Shown one piece after another: positions 44,955 to 58,100 of a stretch of DNA of 64,000 bases. Source of the stretch: Trichosphaerium sp. ATCC 40318 (lineage: Eukaryota > Discosea > Flabellinia > Trichosidae); assembly GCA_038496445.1 (NCBI GenBank), contig JALMLS010000378.1, positions 62,001 through 126,000 of the forward strand, in the 5' to 3' direction. The position numbers and the translations under genes were made by a program. The first letter of the stretch is position 1. Each line of letters opens with the position of its first letter. Under the pieces are notes generated by a model, which worked only from the letters and a program-made list of their open reading frames with translations, was not told the DNA's origin and ran no database searches.

Positions 44955-47370
44955 AACAACTGAGTGTGAAGCTGTTGGTTTATTAAGCACATGGTGTTTG
45001 TTTAAGGAGCATTGCAAACGACAGTTTGTCTGACACCTTCTTCACAGATATCGTATCTCCATTTACCAGCATCAGTGCCACTTGCAAAGATACTCACACA
45101 ATCGACAATAGGATCGTTGTTGTTTGATGAATCAAAGTTGGTGTATGTCACTGCAGATCCGTCATGCCATACGAGAGTACCTATAGTACAGTAAGACTTT
45201 AGAGTTACCTCAAACTACTACAAATCGAACATACCTTCATTGGCTATTTCATTCGCACCAATCCAACATTGAGAAGCGCCAGCATCAGCACAAGCTTGTT
45301 GTACAGCTGCGTTGTCTGCTGCATTTGTAATCTTGGCCATATCTGTTCCGTAGGTAGATTGGCATGCATCTTGTCCAAGTGAAGCATCATATGTTGAAGA
45401 AAGTGTCACATATGAGTGCACAACAGGAGCATTGCAAAGGATCGTCTGCCTGACACCTTCTTCGCATATGTCATATCTCCATTTACCAGCATCGGTACCA
45501 CTTGCAAAGATACTTACACAATCAATGATAGGGTCATTGTTGTTTGATGAATCAAAGTTGGTGTACTCAACAGAAGAGCCGTCATGCCATACAAGAGTAC
45601 CTTTATCAACAAAGTTATATCCATTACTTTCGAAAGTAGTGGATACATACCTTCAAGTGCTATTTCGTTTGCACCAATCCAACATTGTGAGGCTCCAGCA
45701 TCAGCACATGCTGTTTGTGCAGCGATATTGTCAGCTTCAGTTAGAATCTTGGCGAGATCTGTGCCATACATAGATTGACATGCATCTTGACCAAGTGAGG
45801 CATCGTATATTCCACCAGCAACGTATGATGCAGTTTCAGGAGCGTTGCATACTACAGTTTGTCTGACACCTTCTTCACAGATATCGTATCTCCATTTACC
45901 AGCATCGGTGCCACTTGCAAAGATACTCACACAATCGACAATAGGATCGTTATTGTTTGATGAATCAAAGTTGGTGTATGTCACTGCAGATCCGTCATGC
46001 CATACGAGAGTACCTATGGTAGAGTAAGAACTTACGAGGTGCCATATGAAAAACGTTTTAAAATTCTAGGTACCTTCATTGGCAATTTCGTTAGCGCCAA
46101 TCCAACATTGCGATGCTCCAGCATCAGCACAAGCTTGTTGTACAGCTGCGTTGTCTGCTGCATTTGTAATTTTGGCCATGTCTGTTCCGTAGATAGATTG
46201 GCATGCATCTTGTCCGTAGACAGCGTCATAAGTAGAGCTGAGGGTAACATAGGTTGATGGAGCCATTGTAGGCGCGTCGGTAGGGGCTGCAGTGACAGGT
46301 TCGTTGCATACAGCGTATCTGAAGGCGTCACATGTTTCGTAGAACCATCCAGAAAAAAGGGTTGAGAGTGCAACACAGTTTCTTCCAGCACTATTCCTGG
46401 TGACAATGAAAGACATGAATCGGTTGTAGTCTACAGTACTTCCATCTCTCCAAAGGAATATGTCTGTAATTAAAAAGTGAGACCTTGCTATGATGGAGCA
46501 TTTGCTTAAACGCAGTACCTTCATCAAGGGCATCAGTAGCGCCAATCCAACATTGCTCACCAAGTCCAAGGGCATTACAGGCATCAATGGCATCATCGTG
46601 GTCTTGTTGAGAAGTGATGGTTGCTAGATCTGTGCCATGAGTACTTTGACAAGCAGCTTGTGCATCTGTCGCTGACATTTCAGTTGATAGAACGACATAC
46701 GCATTGGCCACACATACAATCATTGATATCAGTATCTACGAATTGCACTATGTTAGAGCACAGGCGAAATTTAACAAAAAGTGAATGTCGTACTAAGAGT
46801 TTCGAAGTGTTTATCATTTGAGGATACAGTTGTAAGTTTGTTTGTTTGTTGTTTGTTATGTTTGTATTGTTGATATTTGTTTTATTGCCTGGCTAAAGAG
46901 TTTGCCTATCAAAACTTGGTGGTTTCAACGTGTTGTAGTCGTGTTGGTCGAGGCCAAAAACAAACCACGAAAGTAATCACTGAAAAAAATAAAACTTGTT
47001 CAAAACTTGCTGCATGAACGAAGAGTTCAATTGCAAGACAAACTTACTCGCTTGAAAAAAAATAAGTAACATCACATCACAAAAAAACGGTTGACAACAA
47101 TCGCGAAGCCGTGTATCTCCACAAAAGCACAAACGCTCCAGCTAACACTAGAACATGTTATTTTGTGTTGGTAAATATTACTCTTCACGACACGCGCGAA
47201 CTCGCTCACTCTTCACGGTACATTCAAGTACTCGGGTGTGCAGCGTGGAATATTGGGGTTAAGACAGTAAAGAAGCTCGTGGACAATTCAAAAATAAAGT
47301 GTGCACGTGTGAACAACTTTTTTAATGTAAACGTAACGGCGCTCGCTAGCCCACGAAAAAACACTCACAT
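44955..47370 (-). repeat. Inverted duplication, right arm
   Basis: Reverse-complement partner of 17190-19585, 25.4 kb away. The two breakpoints are not flanked by any shared direct repeat or recognisable transposon end that I could see. Confidence 0.85.
45002..46817 (-). CDS. Secreted protein with four C-type-lectin-like repeats (copy 2)
   Basis: Same six-exon layout as copy 1: exon 1 is 46817-46794, intron 1 is 46793-46736, and the signal peptide is identical except for a Thr-to-Ala change at VCVANA. The four repeats keep all cysteines and the QCWIGAN and WHDGS blocks. Repeat 3 has QDACQSMYG where copy 1 has QDECQSMYG. Repeat 1 reads DIFLWRDGSTVDYNRFMS, against WRDGSAVDY in copy 1. The frame is open throughout, so both copies appear functional. 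The 5' flank of about 540 bp is shared, so expression may be shared too. Confidence 0.85.
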
Positions 47371-47750
47371 TGGCTTTTCACCCACCGTTATGAGTAATCG
47401 TAGGGCGTTGTGTCTCTAAGACCAAAAGATAAACCTATTGTTACTAAACAGTTTCGCGATATGAGGGGCACGATTACTACAGCTATCAGATCGTTGTCAC
47501 GTTAAAATATACACGTGAAGTTGCTATTGATTTGAGTAAAATCTGAAACGTTCTAGCATGGCTTTTTACTAAGAATAGTTTGGGAAAAGGTTGGTTTTGT
47601 TTACACTGTTGCTGTTTAGCCTATCACGTGATTCAAACAGCGTTCAAGGTTAAACTAGCTCTTTGCACATGCGCCTCAGGTATTTTTACCACTGATTAGT
47701 GTCACCGTAAGCGCGGAGCACTGGTTAAAAGAACGTGTGCTCTTCGTGTT
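47371..47750. other. Intergenic region
   Basis: No gene seen; contains ATCACGTGAT near 47625. Confidence 0.35.
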
Positions 47751-49115
47751 TCAATCGTAATTACCTATTATTATACCTTCTCTACATAAAGAATCTTTAA
47801 CATCTCTGCTGAGCTGGTTGCCATCCGCCCACAGGTACTGCAAACCCTTCAAAGCCTTAATCCCATCTTCTGTAACGCTTGTTTTTGATATATTAATACG
47901 TCGCACGCCCACCAATGCCTTGATACCCTCATCTGTAACGGAAGTACCTGTTAAAACAATATGATCTACACCTGCCAATGCTTTTATACCTTCATCTGTA
48001 GCTGAAGTATATGAGAGATCAATATAATCTGAACCAGGTAATGATTGTATACCTTGGTCGGTAATAGAATCACAACCGCTCAAACTAACATCACGTGCGC
48101 CAGCCAACACCTTCAAACTTTCATCAGTTATGCTTGTCTGTCTTAAAAAAATCTCTTCTACACCTGCTAGTGCTTTAACACCTTCGTCTGTCACCTTTGT
48201 CTCTTCTAAAACAATTATATGCACGCCTGCTAGCGCCTTTATACCTTCGTCTGTAACCTTAGTATAAGATAAATTAATTTCATAAACTCCAGCCAATGCT
48301 TTTATACCCTTGTCTGTAATTGAGTCACAGCTACATAAATCAATAGTATGCACACCAGCAATAGATTCAAGACCGCTATCAGTTATCAGGCCATTACCAT
48401 CAATACTCAATGTGTGTACTCCAGCAAGCACAGCAAGACAGTTATCTGTAATTGTTTCGTTGAAAGACAAGTGTATAGCATGAACACCAGCAAGAAGAAT
48501 GACCTCTTTCTCTGTAACTACGTCTCCAAGATTTATCTCAAACACACCTTTAAGTGCTTTTATAGTTTTTTCTGTTATACCTTTACACCCAACAAGTGTG
48601 ATAGTATGAACGCCCTTTAATGTTTGTATTCCTTCATGTGCTATTGCAGTGCGTCCAATGTCAATAGTATGACAACCTTTGAGTGCTACAATGCCTTCAT
48701 TCGTAATATCTTTGCAAGCAAAAAGCTTAATAGTATGAACACCTTTCAATGCTTTGATTCCTTCATCTGTAACTGATGTCCAAGAAAGATCAATAGTGTG
48801 ACACCAGCAAGTGCTTTGATTCCTTCATCTGTAATACTTTTGCAATGTGAAATATCTATTGTATGTACATCGTTAAGCAATAGTAAGCTGGTGTCTGTTG
48901 TTTTTCTAAATCGTACAAAAGAAACACGTGTATTTCGAAGTAGAGGGCTACCAGATAGCATAGATATCCTATATTCATTCTTTACTGTAATACAGCCATA
49001 TCCAACATGGTTATGTACGATGTTATGCATTAAATGACAAGTTTGCGCTGAAATAAGCGTAAAGGCATTGCATTTAAGAATATGAGATAATTTCGACTGG
49101 CAGCGTAAAAAGCAG
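47751..49115 (-). pseudogene. F-box/LRR gene with two single-base losses
   Basis: Homologue of the gene at 62442-64000. The F-box part starts near 49105 with LPVEII, then needs one extra base to continue SHILKCNAFTLISAQTCHLM and HNIVHNHVGYGCITV. About 13-15 leucine-rich repeats of the ITDEGIKALAGVHTIDLS type follow. At about 48800 one A is missing compared with every sister repeat (GTGTGACACC instead of GTGTGAACACC on the plus strand), which shifts the frame inside the second repeat. From 48749 to 47751 the frame is open and ends GLQYLWADGNQLSRDVKDSL-CREG. No upstream Met was found for the F-box part. Either a recent pseudogene or two consensus errors. Confidence 0.65.
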
Positions 49116-49442
49116 ACAGTTCTGTTGTGCTATGTTTTTGTATCTGGTGCTTTCCTTTTGAGACGTCACCTTGTTCCATATTTTATTGCTGTAGCTTTTT
49201 AAAGTCAAATAAAGCTGTGTTACTACAACAGATAAAACAGCTACCCAAAATTATGGGTCTTAAATGTAGCAATAGACTTAATAACCAAAACATTCATTCA
49301 TTCTTCTGGATTCATTCTCCAAGTTCTTTATAAGGACAAAATATATACCACCAATAAAGTTGGGTGGATCCTACATGGCAGCCTACAATGAATTAGATAC
49401 AACAATAACTAAGAGTCGCCATTTCGATAGAAAGCATTTTGT
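49116..49442. other. Intergenic region
   Basis: No gene seen. The GPI-anchored protein gene ends at 49443 on the minus strand, so its 3' UTR lies here. Confidence 0.3.
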
Positions 49443-52400
49443 TTATTTGATTTCAATTAGAAAACATGTACAAAGAACAAGAAGTAGTGTTGCTGTTGAA
49501 ACGTATGCTGAAGATGGCGAAGATCCTTGTTCTGTTGGCGATGCTACAGGTTCTGTTGGTGATGCTCCAGGTTTATTTGAAGGTGGTGTAGTTGGTTGCA
49601 TGGGTTCAGGTGTAGGTACGGATGGAGGGACAAAGTCGTTCAAACAGCTGTCAGTATTCTGTTCATTTTGAACGAAAAATTCAAGTTCTGTTCCGAAAAT
49701 ACCCGAGTACGTATTTGCTGTTACCTAAAGGTGTATAAGACACGATTCAGAGAGTAGATGTACTTACAAAATATAAATTCTCATCGCTGTCATAAAGCAT
49801 ATCTCCTGGTGTTGCTCCATAAGTTTGGAATCTTCTTTCAGTTCGAGTAACTACGTTGGTTGATAGAGTGTACTCAACATTGAGTTGATTCAAGGGAGCA
49901 TTTCCGTAATTCCCAAGATGCAACATGATCCTGAATTCATCTTGTGAACCATATAAGGCAGATACAGATATACCACGGTACTGGTTATAGTTAAAAGTTG
50001 CAGAAGTAAAATTTGTATCTAGCTCAATTGGATCTTCACTTGAGATTGTTCCGTTCTGACAATTAACCTTTACTCTAAAAGCCAAGAGTCTACCATCAAA
50101 CAACGATGGTGCCATAAGAAGCATTGTACGTGTTTCTGTGTTGTAAGCCATGTGCTTTGGGTTCATTCGTGGAAATCCACTTTCATACTGGAAGCCAGGT
50201 ATTGTATACGATTGGAATACCTACATACAAGGTTAATTGCTTGTTTTGAAAACTACTGTTTCACCAAGAAGAATAAAGTGAGAAAGTACGTACTTGTTCA
50301 AATATATAGGGTGTGAGAATTAATGTCCTTGTTAGTGAGTTTAAGGCATAGTTAACAAAGCAGTCATTCTCAATCTGTAGTACTGCCTCTAAAATATGCG
50401 TAATATTTCTGTCTTGATGTGTAATCTCTCCACCATTTGTCAACCACACAGTGGTCCTTAGAGTCTTTGTAGACCATATACCTGCATCTTAAATGAAGGT
50501 TATTTAGATAACTACAAATAGAATTGTGTACTCGGAACATAATGTGTCTGATAAATTGACCTGGAAGTTAAAAGAACGAGTGTACTCGGTGTCTTGACTC
50601 TCACAGTTTGCTAGGCGCAAATAAATTAGGATATTGTACGTATTTAAGGTGTTCGTACTGTGGCATTGGCGTCAAAGCTCATAAATCTTCGACTGCTACT
50701 ATATTGCAAGAACAATCTGACTTCATTCAATCCTTGCAAAATAGCAATTGGATAACCCTCAAATTCAAACATGTGACTGTAACGGCCAAACGCGAGATCT
50801 ATTACTATGTTGGTACCAACTATGTTGATTTTGTACCTTCGTAGGACATGAAATAGATGCGACCAAGATAAGGATAGCTGATATCATTGCCAACTGCTAC
50901 AATAAGAAAACGAACACCATTCAATGTGCCCAATCCAGTTTTAGTTACTGTGAATGTAAAGTTTCGTAAGCTATCATCAAATTGTCTGAGACTTTGTGGA
51001 AAACCGCAATCAAGAAATGAGATTGGTGCTAGAGTAGAAACATATTAGAACATCTATACTCTTGTTTTCCAATATTAAACAATACGTACATATGACAGCA
51101 GTCTCAGTTGTAATAGGAGGTGTGGTGTATTCGCAAGTATCCAATACTCTATAATAAAATGGAGTGAATCCCTCATCAGGAGTTGCAGACAACTGGGAAA
51201 TGTAAGAACAAGAAAAAAACAACATGATACTAAACGTACAATAATATGACAATCATATCCAAACAGAATGTTCGCAATATGAACAGAACCTTCACGGAAA
51301 TTAACTCCTGCTCTTGTTATATCACCGTTATCTTTCAACGCGATCACTGGTTGATATGAATCACTTCCATGAGTAATATAAGCGATGATTTCCCCGGCTT
51401 CGTCTTCAGTTGATGTCATATCGATAAATGCACTAGCTCTGTAAAATTCAATCTCAATGTTTGTTATTTCAATTGCGGTTCCTGTAAGCGATACAACACC
51501 TGCATCATAGTCCACATTCATGAATTGAATGTAGGATGTACGAGATTTTGATGTGTCCATGTTCCAAGCAATCACGTGTTTACCACGTGCAAAATTTCTC
51601 ATCACTTTGAACGAATGAGTATTGTTTTGATCCAGATTGTTAACCACAAGCGTTGATCGCTTCTTAGTGTTTGCGCCTTTTGAAATAACCACAGCTGTGA
51701 GATTGCGTTCATCTTTGGTGCCATACACGAGAAGGAGGTTATTCTTGTCTCCAAGAGTTAAGGAAATATCTTCTACATTGCTCAAGTCTAGTAGAGCAAA
51801 GTCAGCTTTACATGTACATGTACTTTGTTTGAATTCTGAGGTACCGAACGATATTTCTTTGGTCTCTTTGACACTCTCTGGAGAAGTAAAAGAGCTTAAA
51901 GTCACAAGTTTCGAAGTACTAAGGTAAGCATAGTAATATAAATCATCGACTAATATATTGATTAGAGTCAGTAAAAATGCGAGTGAATCGTACTCTGGTC
52001 ATAAACAGCGCTAAATGATCGAATGGTTGCATCATCAGGAATATCTGTTGCGTTAAGGCTTCCAACTGTTATTAGGTAATACTTATATAGCATTAGGGGA
52101 CTAATGACCTTTTCAAAACTTACACTTGATGTTGATGCATTGTAGTGAAGCCATCGTAAATATAGATCATTACTGTTCCTGCTCAAATATATAATAGCCA
52201 TCTCGTCTTTACCAGGAACTACAGCAACAAGTCTTCCGTAAATAGAATCTCCCACCTCTTGAAGACCACCATTTCCAATGCCTGAGGGACGAATATCAGA
52301 GGTTATCATGAGGCGAATAATACGTACTTGATGCTTGGCCTGCGAATACTTTAAATGTCGTTTCGATGAAACCTCGTTTTGATCTCTCAGTGGAATCATC

Positions 52401-52662
52401 ATCTTCAGCAGGTACCAGTACAACCGTTTTTCCCCCTCCGACAATACCCCTTGCCATTGGCACGCGCAACCCAAATCTCTCATTGTACCGGACATACTTT
52501 TCTGTAGGTAAAATACCACTACTAAACGCACCTAGAGAAAATTACCAAAGTTTGTAGTTTAAAAGAAATGTATTTAGAGCACATCTACATTCCAGAAATC
52601 GATCTCTTACCTCCTGCCAGTGTACATATGAGTATTATTCTATACGCTATCAAGCGTGTCAT
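49443..52662 (-). CDS. Secreted, probably GPI-anchored, repeat-strand (propeller-like) protein
   Basis: Start MTRLIAYRIILICTLAGG is a signal peptide split by an intron. Following exons read SSGILPTEKYVRYNERFGLR, GGGKTVVLVPAEDDDSTERS, GRLVAVVPGKDEMAIIYLSR, then a long exon with STLVVNNLDQNNTHSFKVMR and EIIAYITHGSDSYQPVIALK. Later exons give PYLGRIYFMSYEG and, after a short intron, DLAFGRYSHMFEFEGYPIAI. The last exons contain NPKHMAYNTETRTMLLMAPS and a Pro/Thr/Ser stalk (SVPTPEPMQPTTPPSNKPGA). It ends SSAYVSTATLLLVLCTCFLI-EIK, a GPI-attachment signal. Repeated hydrophobic strands spaced like blades suggest a beta-propeller. The segment 50470-50640 is not fully resolved. No known family recognised; surface or secreted function inferred. 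Confidence 0.6.
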
Positions 52663-53217
52663 TGTTTAAGTTGTTTAACGAACCTAACTTTAAGTTGTGT
52701 TAAGCGAAGGTCACGTGCAATAGTTGCCCCACTGTCGTGTGTTATGGTAGCCAATAGTGGGGTGATAGTTAATCTACACTGTGACTTATAGTGGTGAAGT
52801 TACCTAGAAAATAACGCTACCTCGCTTAGAGTATCTTCAACATCTAATCGGACGATGTCGATTGTTTTTCACCAATCACTGAAATCTGTTGAGAAAAAGC
52901 GACACGTAGTGCTTCTATTGTTCTGAGAAATTGCTAATGCTTTGTCCATTTTGATTTGGCTTTGTTTGTTCCTTCCACGTCAGTGCGATGGTTCCTATCA
53001 TTACACCAAAAACGTGCACTTGAATAAGTAAGGTACGTATTTACAAGAAGCGCCTTCATGGTTATGAGGCTTGGGAAGGTCTGGATACGTGATTCAGGGA
53101 TTGAAACTGAATGAGACGTATGTCTCCTCCACAAACGACAACGCATGAATCAGCAGTAGTTTGAGACTTGTTTCAATCTTTTTGAGATAGTTTATTTCAA
53201 TACTAGTTCAAGCAACA
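52663..53217. other. Intergenic region
   Basis: About 555 bp with no supportable gene. It holds the promoter of the GPI-anchored protein gene (GTCACGTGCA near 52711) and the 3' flank of the cellulase gene. Confidence 0.35.
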
Positions 53218-54932
53218 ACCTTTGTAGGATGCGGGTTAAGCTTTGCGAGTAATTCAAGTTTCGCTGTTATAGGAGTCATCCAATCATCCTCTAGTAATCC
53301 TCCTATTAAAAAACCTATTAGTACTGTACAATATTTAAATCACGTGTAGTACTAACCTGTGTCTGAAGAGTCAGGGTTCATACACCAGAAAAAATTATCA
53401 GTGACATCATTATCTTGCAACCATTTTATAAATCTATTGATCCATTGACCATCAGCACCATCTAAATGACCTCCCCATTCACCTACAACAAGAGCTTGAC
53501 CTAAAACGGAATAAATTACATTTTTTAGTAAAAGTCACGTCACGTGACAGCATAAAGAACTCTGTTACGGACCAGTTTTTTTTGGAATAAATCCGAAGTG
53601 ATTTTGCCAAATAGCAGGCATATTCTCAGGAAAGTTTGGATCTTTCCAGTAAGGTTGGTAAGCAACATCTGGTCCATATGTGTGCGGGGAGTATACAAGC
53701 TTATCTTGTAGGTTGATTTTTATTGGAGCTGTATTGACACCTATCAAGTTACCACCATAAAAGCAGTTTTGAGCGCAAGGAGGTGAAGACGCAACACCTT
53801 CTGCGAAAACAAGAAACCTAAACAAAACCGATCAGAATCATGTTTTTTTCTAGACTCAGATACCGTTCTCCACCATTTGAATGGATATAGTTTGATATGC
53901 GCGCTACCGCTGCATCCCAATCCGTCTTAAGATTTCCAGTGTTCCATGTACCTGTATAGTTATAGTTAGAAGAGAACACTCAAGAAGTCAATGTCACCTT
54001 GAAAAGGTTCGTTCTTTAAATCAAAAGCAACTACATTCCATGTGTTAGCGTAGCGCTTGATAAGTTTGGACTAGAGGTTGTTATCAATATTACTTATGCC
54101 AGTAAGTAACTCAAAGGGTACGTACCCATCCTTGTAGAACTAATGACTCAGGGTGAGATCCATCATACCTTTCGACACTGGTTAAAAAAATGTTTCATAA
54201 AATCTGGCTTACCATAGTCCATTACTCGCATATGCATCAGCTTCGAAAGAATGCAAATCAAGCATGATTAAGATACCACGTTTACCAGCTTCGTTTATTA
54301 TTGTATCCATAACTTGCATAGATGTCAAGCTGTTGACAAAAAAATAAATACTAACAAACAAATATTATTTACTTATTACTTACTTCTGTATATCTTGGTT
54401 TATTAAGTCGCCAGAATGATTATAGTTCCCGATACCATTAGGCATGGGATCATCCAATACCAAATCAAGGTAAAACGGAACACGCATCGCATTGAAATCT
54501 ACGCACTGTCAGTAAAAACAAAAAACTCGAAAAAAAAAAAAAGAAAAAAAAAGTTAACCGTTGGCTTGAATGAAGTCCAAAAAGAAATGATAATCAATGT
54601 CCCATAAACCATGGAATACGCGAATAGATGTCTAAGATTAAAGATTTAGAAGTACTTCAAACGAAAAATAACAGTGACAGCCAAAAAAGGCGAGACGTAA
54701 CTTCGAAACCAAACCAACTGAGTCCTTTTAGATAAAAACGCTCATTATTAAGCCATAAACTAAAACGTGGTTTGTTTAATCAATCACGTGCGATAATCAC
54801 GTTTCTGCCCTTTGCATACCTGCCGTTACGCGATTTTAAGTCTAATAGAGTACTGTTTCCTTTCACTTTCTTTGTACTGGCGAATGTTAAGCACAAAACG
54901 AGAAGCAGTGCAAACAGAGTTTGTTGTATCAT
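53218..54932 (-). CDS. Secreted glycoside hydrolase family 5 (cellulase-like)
   Basis: Start MIQQTLFALLLVLCLTFAST is a signal peptide. About eight exons with short introns. In order: NAMRVPFYLDLVLDDPMPNG (strand 2 region), GILIMLDLHSFEADAYASNG (the conserved Asp-x-His loop), VVAFDLKNEPFQG with the acid/base Glu of the NEP motif (near 54010), SPHTYGPDVAYQPYWKDPNF, then LVVGEWGGHLDGADGQWINR with the nucleophile Glu (near 53490), and NFFWCMNPDSSDTGG. It ends NPHPTKVVA. This is the endoglucanase type of GH5, acting outside the cell or in food vacuoles on beta-1,4-glucans. Both catalytic Glu are present. No cellulose-binding module was seen. Confidence 0.9.
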
Positions 54933-55173
54933 TGCTGAGTACGTTATTTGAGTAAAACTAACATTGAATTTTCTTGGTCAGTTGACTTATCACGTGACCT
55001 AGCTTTCGTAAAGTTTAGTAAACGTATCACATAATTACATAACCAATACGTTACATAAGGCATTCAGTTTCATTCGTGAGATCCAAGTTGGTTTTGCTAA
55101 ATGTACATTTGGTTTTTTATTTTATTTTTCAAAGGTGCATACAAGGTTGTTGATTAAGATTTGTGTTTTACAT

Positions 55174-58100
55174 TTACATAACGCTGCATGCGTCTCCTTT
55201 ACCACCTGTTTCTTTTTTCCATTGTATCATTTGTTCTTCGTAATCCTCAACTTGCTTCAAGTACGATAACGGAGGCCATTGATTCTTTTCAACATTTTTC
55301 TTATTTGCACCCTGCGAAAAAACAGTCAGCAAACAACGTAATCTTGAGGATTTGATTTGAAACAAACAGTGTGAGTAGGTAGTAGGTACCTTAATTAGCT
55401 TGTAATCTTTTCTTTGTGTAACAGCTTGATAATTAGTACCTAGGCAACAGAGTGAGCACATGTTTTTTGTGGTTTTTTAAATCATTTTTAACGTACTCAA
55501 GAAATGTAAGCAAAACGCTTCTAACTGCTTTGCTGATGCTGATTGAGCATCGAGTAGCATTTGTGGTATCGATAGATCTGCTTTGATGACGCTATCAACT
55601 ACAGCCTATAACAAATCCATAAGACATGAGGTAATCGCACAAAACAAACTACGTACAGTTTCCACACTTTTAGAGAGGTACAACTCACATAACGTGACTA
55701 GTCTCTTCAAACCAAATCTGTTAGCGAGCTTGAGAATACCCATACCATCATTACCAATAATGGATGAATGATCAGTGTATCTACAAAACCAATAAGCCAA
55801 GAAAAAACCAAAAAACTGTTGTTTCTAAAAAAACTTACATGTACTCCAAGAAAGCAAGGAATGTCTTCAGCGTTGTATTCTCAATGACGATGTGCTAAAG
55901 ATAATATTAGTTAATCTTTTACACGGAATACTGGACTATAAATCTTACTTTTTGTTGTGCTTGAGGTTCTTCTTCCTCCTGTTTCTCCTCTTTCTTATTT
56001 TTTTCGACATTAACTTCTGCTTTCGGTTTTTCTTCTTTTTGTACTTTGACCTTCTTTGCTTCGCTCTGTTGTTGTGCAAGTTTTTCAAGCATTTGCTTTG
56101 CTACAAAGTTTTCAACAAGTTGACCCATCTCTTTACGGCAAACTGGACAATCACTACTGCGTTCTTTCCAAGCTAAAAAACAAAAATCAACAAGATTATT
56201 CATCTTAAAAACAGAACTACTGACGACGTACCTGTGATGCATTTACGACAGAAAGTATGGCCACAAGTCGTTATCAATACAGGATCATAGAAGAGGCTAG
56301 CACATATAGTACAAACGAGTTCTTCGTTCTCTTCTTCGTCCAAATCATCTTGAACAACACCGGCGCCAGCACCGACGTTTGGGTTTTGTTTTGGTTTTTG
56401 CTTCTTGACAGACTTGAGAGGATTGACACGAGCAATGAGGAGTTCAAGTGGTTTACACCGCGTTTTAATAAGCGCTCTATGACCAGGAACTATAACGCCA
56501 TTGACATCAAAGAACACATCAGCATCACGGCTCTTGTTTAAGTAAAGAGACTTGGCATGTTCTCCAAGTTGATCACAAAGATATGTTCCAAAAGAAGGAT
56601 TAAGAAACTCATTGCCTTCACTGATATTCTCGCATATTTGTTGAAGCTCTGGTAGAAGGAACAATTTGGCTGCAGCTGCTATTTCTTCCAAATGGTCATT
56701 TTTGTCTTTCGCAAAAAGTCAGTTGAAGATTCCGACTTTTCAAGTAGAGTTTTGATAGTTGCTTACCTGTGATTGTGGCTTGTCCAGTATACAAAAATTC
56801 GAGCACACGCATGAACACTGTATGTGTAATATCTGGGGTGAGATGTATAATATTTGTTTTACCCAGCTGTAGTTCTTTAATTGGAGGTACTTTTCCAGCT
56901 TCAATATTCTTGCTTGAAAAAGCTTTTCCATCACCAGCATCACGTGTCTTTAAAAGTCGTCGGAAAAACTCTGAGGCACATGTGAGAATAATTTTATGCG
57001 CTTGTATTGTAGATCCTTCAACGATTATACTAACATCAGAGAGATGAGGATATTTGATAAGAAACTTGAGATCATCGCCTAAAAAAATTCCAATAAGTTT
57101 TCCATTGCTTGTTGCTTCAGTTGAAGGGCTTCTTCAGTCGGTATGAAGGCGTACCGAAGGTAGATGTTTTTATATTTATCCAAGGAGCTGGTACACCTGG
57201 AGGTAAAGCTGGTGCTACAGGCATAGGTTTCTTGTTCTTTGATTCTGATTTTTTCTTCATTTTTTGTTTTTTCATATTTGCTGGACTTAACACTGAACGG
57301 ATAGCTGTATCGAACAGATTCTTTACACCCTTTTGTGTTAAAGCACTGTTTTCTATATATGCAAAGGCACCAACCTCTAAGAAATTAAGTTAAAACAAAG
57401 AGAGTCATCTGAATGCTATTTAAAAGAAAATCTCACTTGCCTTTGGCTAACTGTTGTCCCATTGCAGCTGTAACAGGGATCATGCCTTTTTCTCTTAGTT
57501 TTTTGAGACTCTCTGGGTTGTTGATCAAATCCACTTTATTACCAGCCTGAAAAAGAAGAAAAGTTTCAGCGAACGAACAGAATATTAAATGGGTTTTTTT
57601 TTTGTCTTTGTTTGAAATGTCACGTGGTATCACAGTCACGTACAATTATGATTGGTGTAGCGGGACAGTGGTGTCTAATCTCTGGAATCCACTTTGTTTT
57701 AATATTATGCATAGATGTCTCTGACATTACAGACAAACAAACTACAAAGTAGGTAAGCCATCGGAACAGAAAAAAGCCCAAAAAAAGCAACAAAATCCGA
57801 CGGTCGGAGTTTTTTGACGTACTGATAAAGACATCTGTTTGGGGGTACGATAACGGGCGTAGGCGATCATAATCTTCCTATTTGAAGGGTATTAGACGTA
57901 TTTGGGCAATAGAAGTTGTTTTGTTGAACTACGAATATATACGAACCTGTCCAGCAGTGTCCCAAAGACCAAGATTTATTGGCTTTCCATCTATCATTAC
58001 ATTGGCTAAAGGATTGTCAGATTTTGGCAGTTAACACGCTAAAACGTGTTCGTTTGGTTCATTACGCACCTGAATAGTTATCAAAAACAGTAGGAACATA

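Noticed and set aside
50608-50844. Plus-strand 78-codon frame
   Set aside because: It overlaps minus-strand sequence that reads DLAFGRYSHMFEFEGYPIAI, a better fit as an exon of the GPI-anchored protein gene.
54530-54551. A-rich tract as a retroposon tail
   Set aside because: No target-site duplication was found around it, and it lies in an intron of the cellulase gene. Similar A or T runs occur in many introns here.
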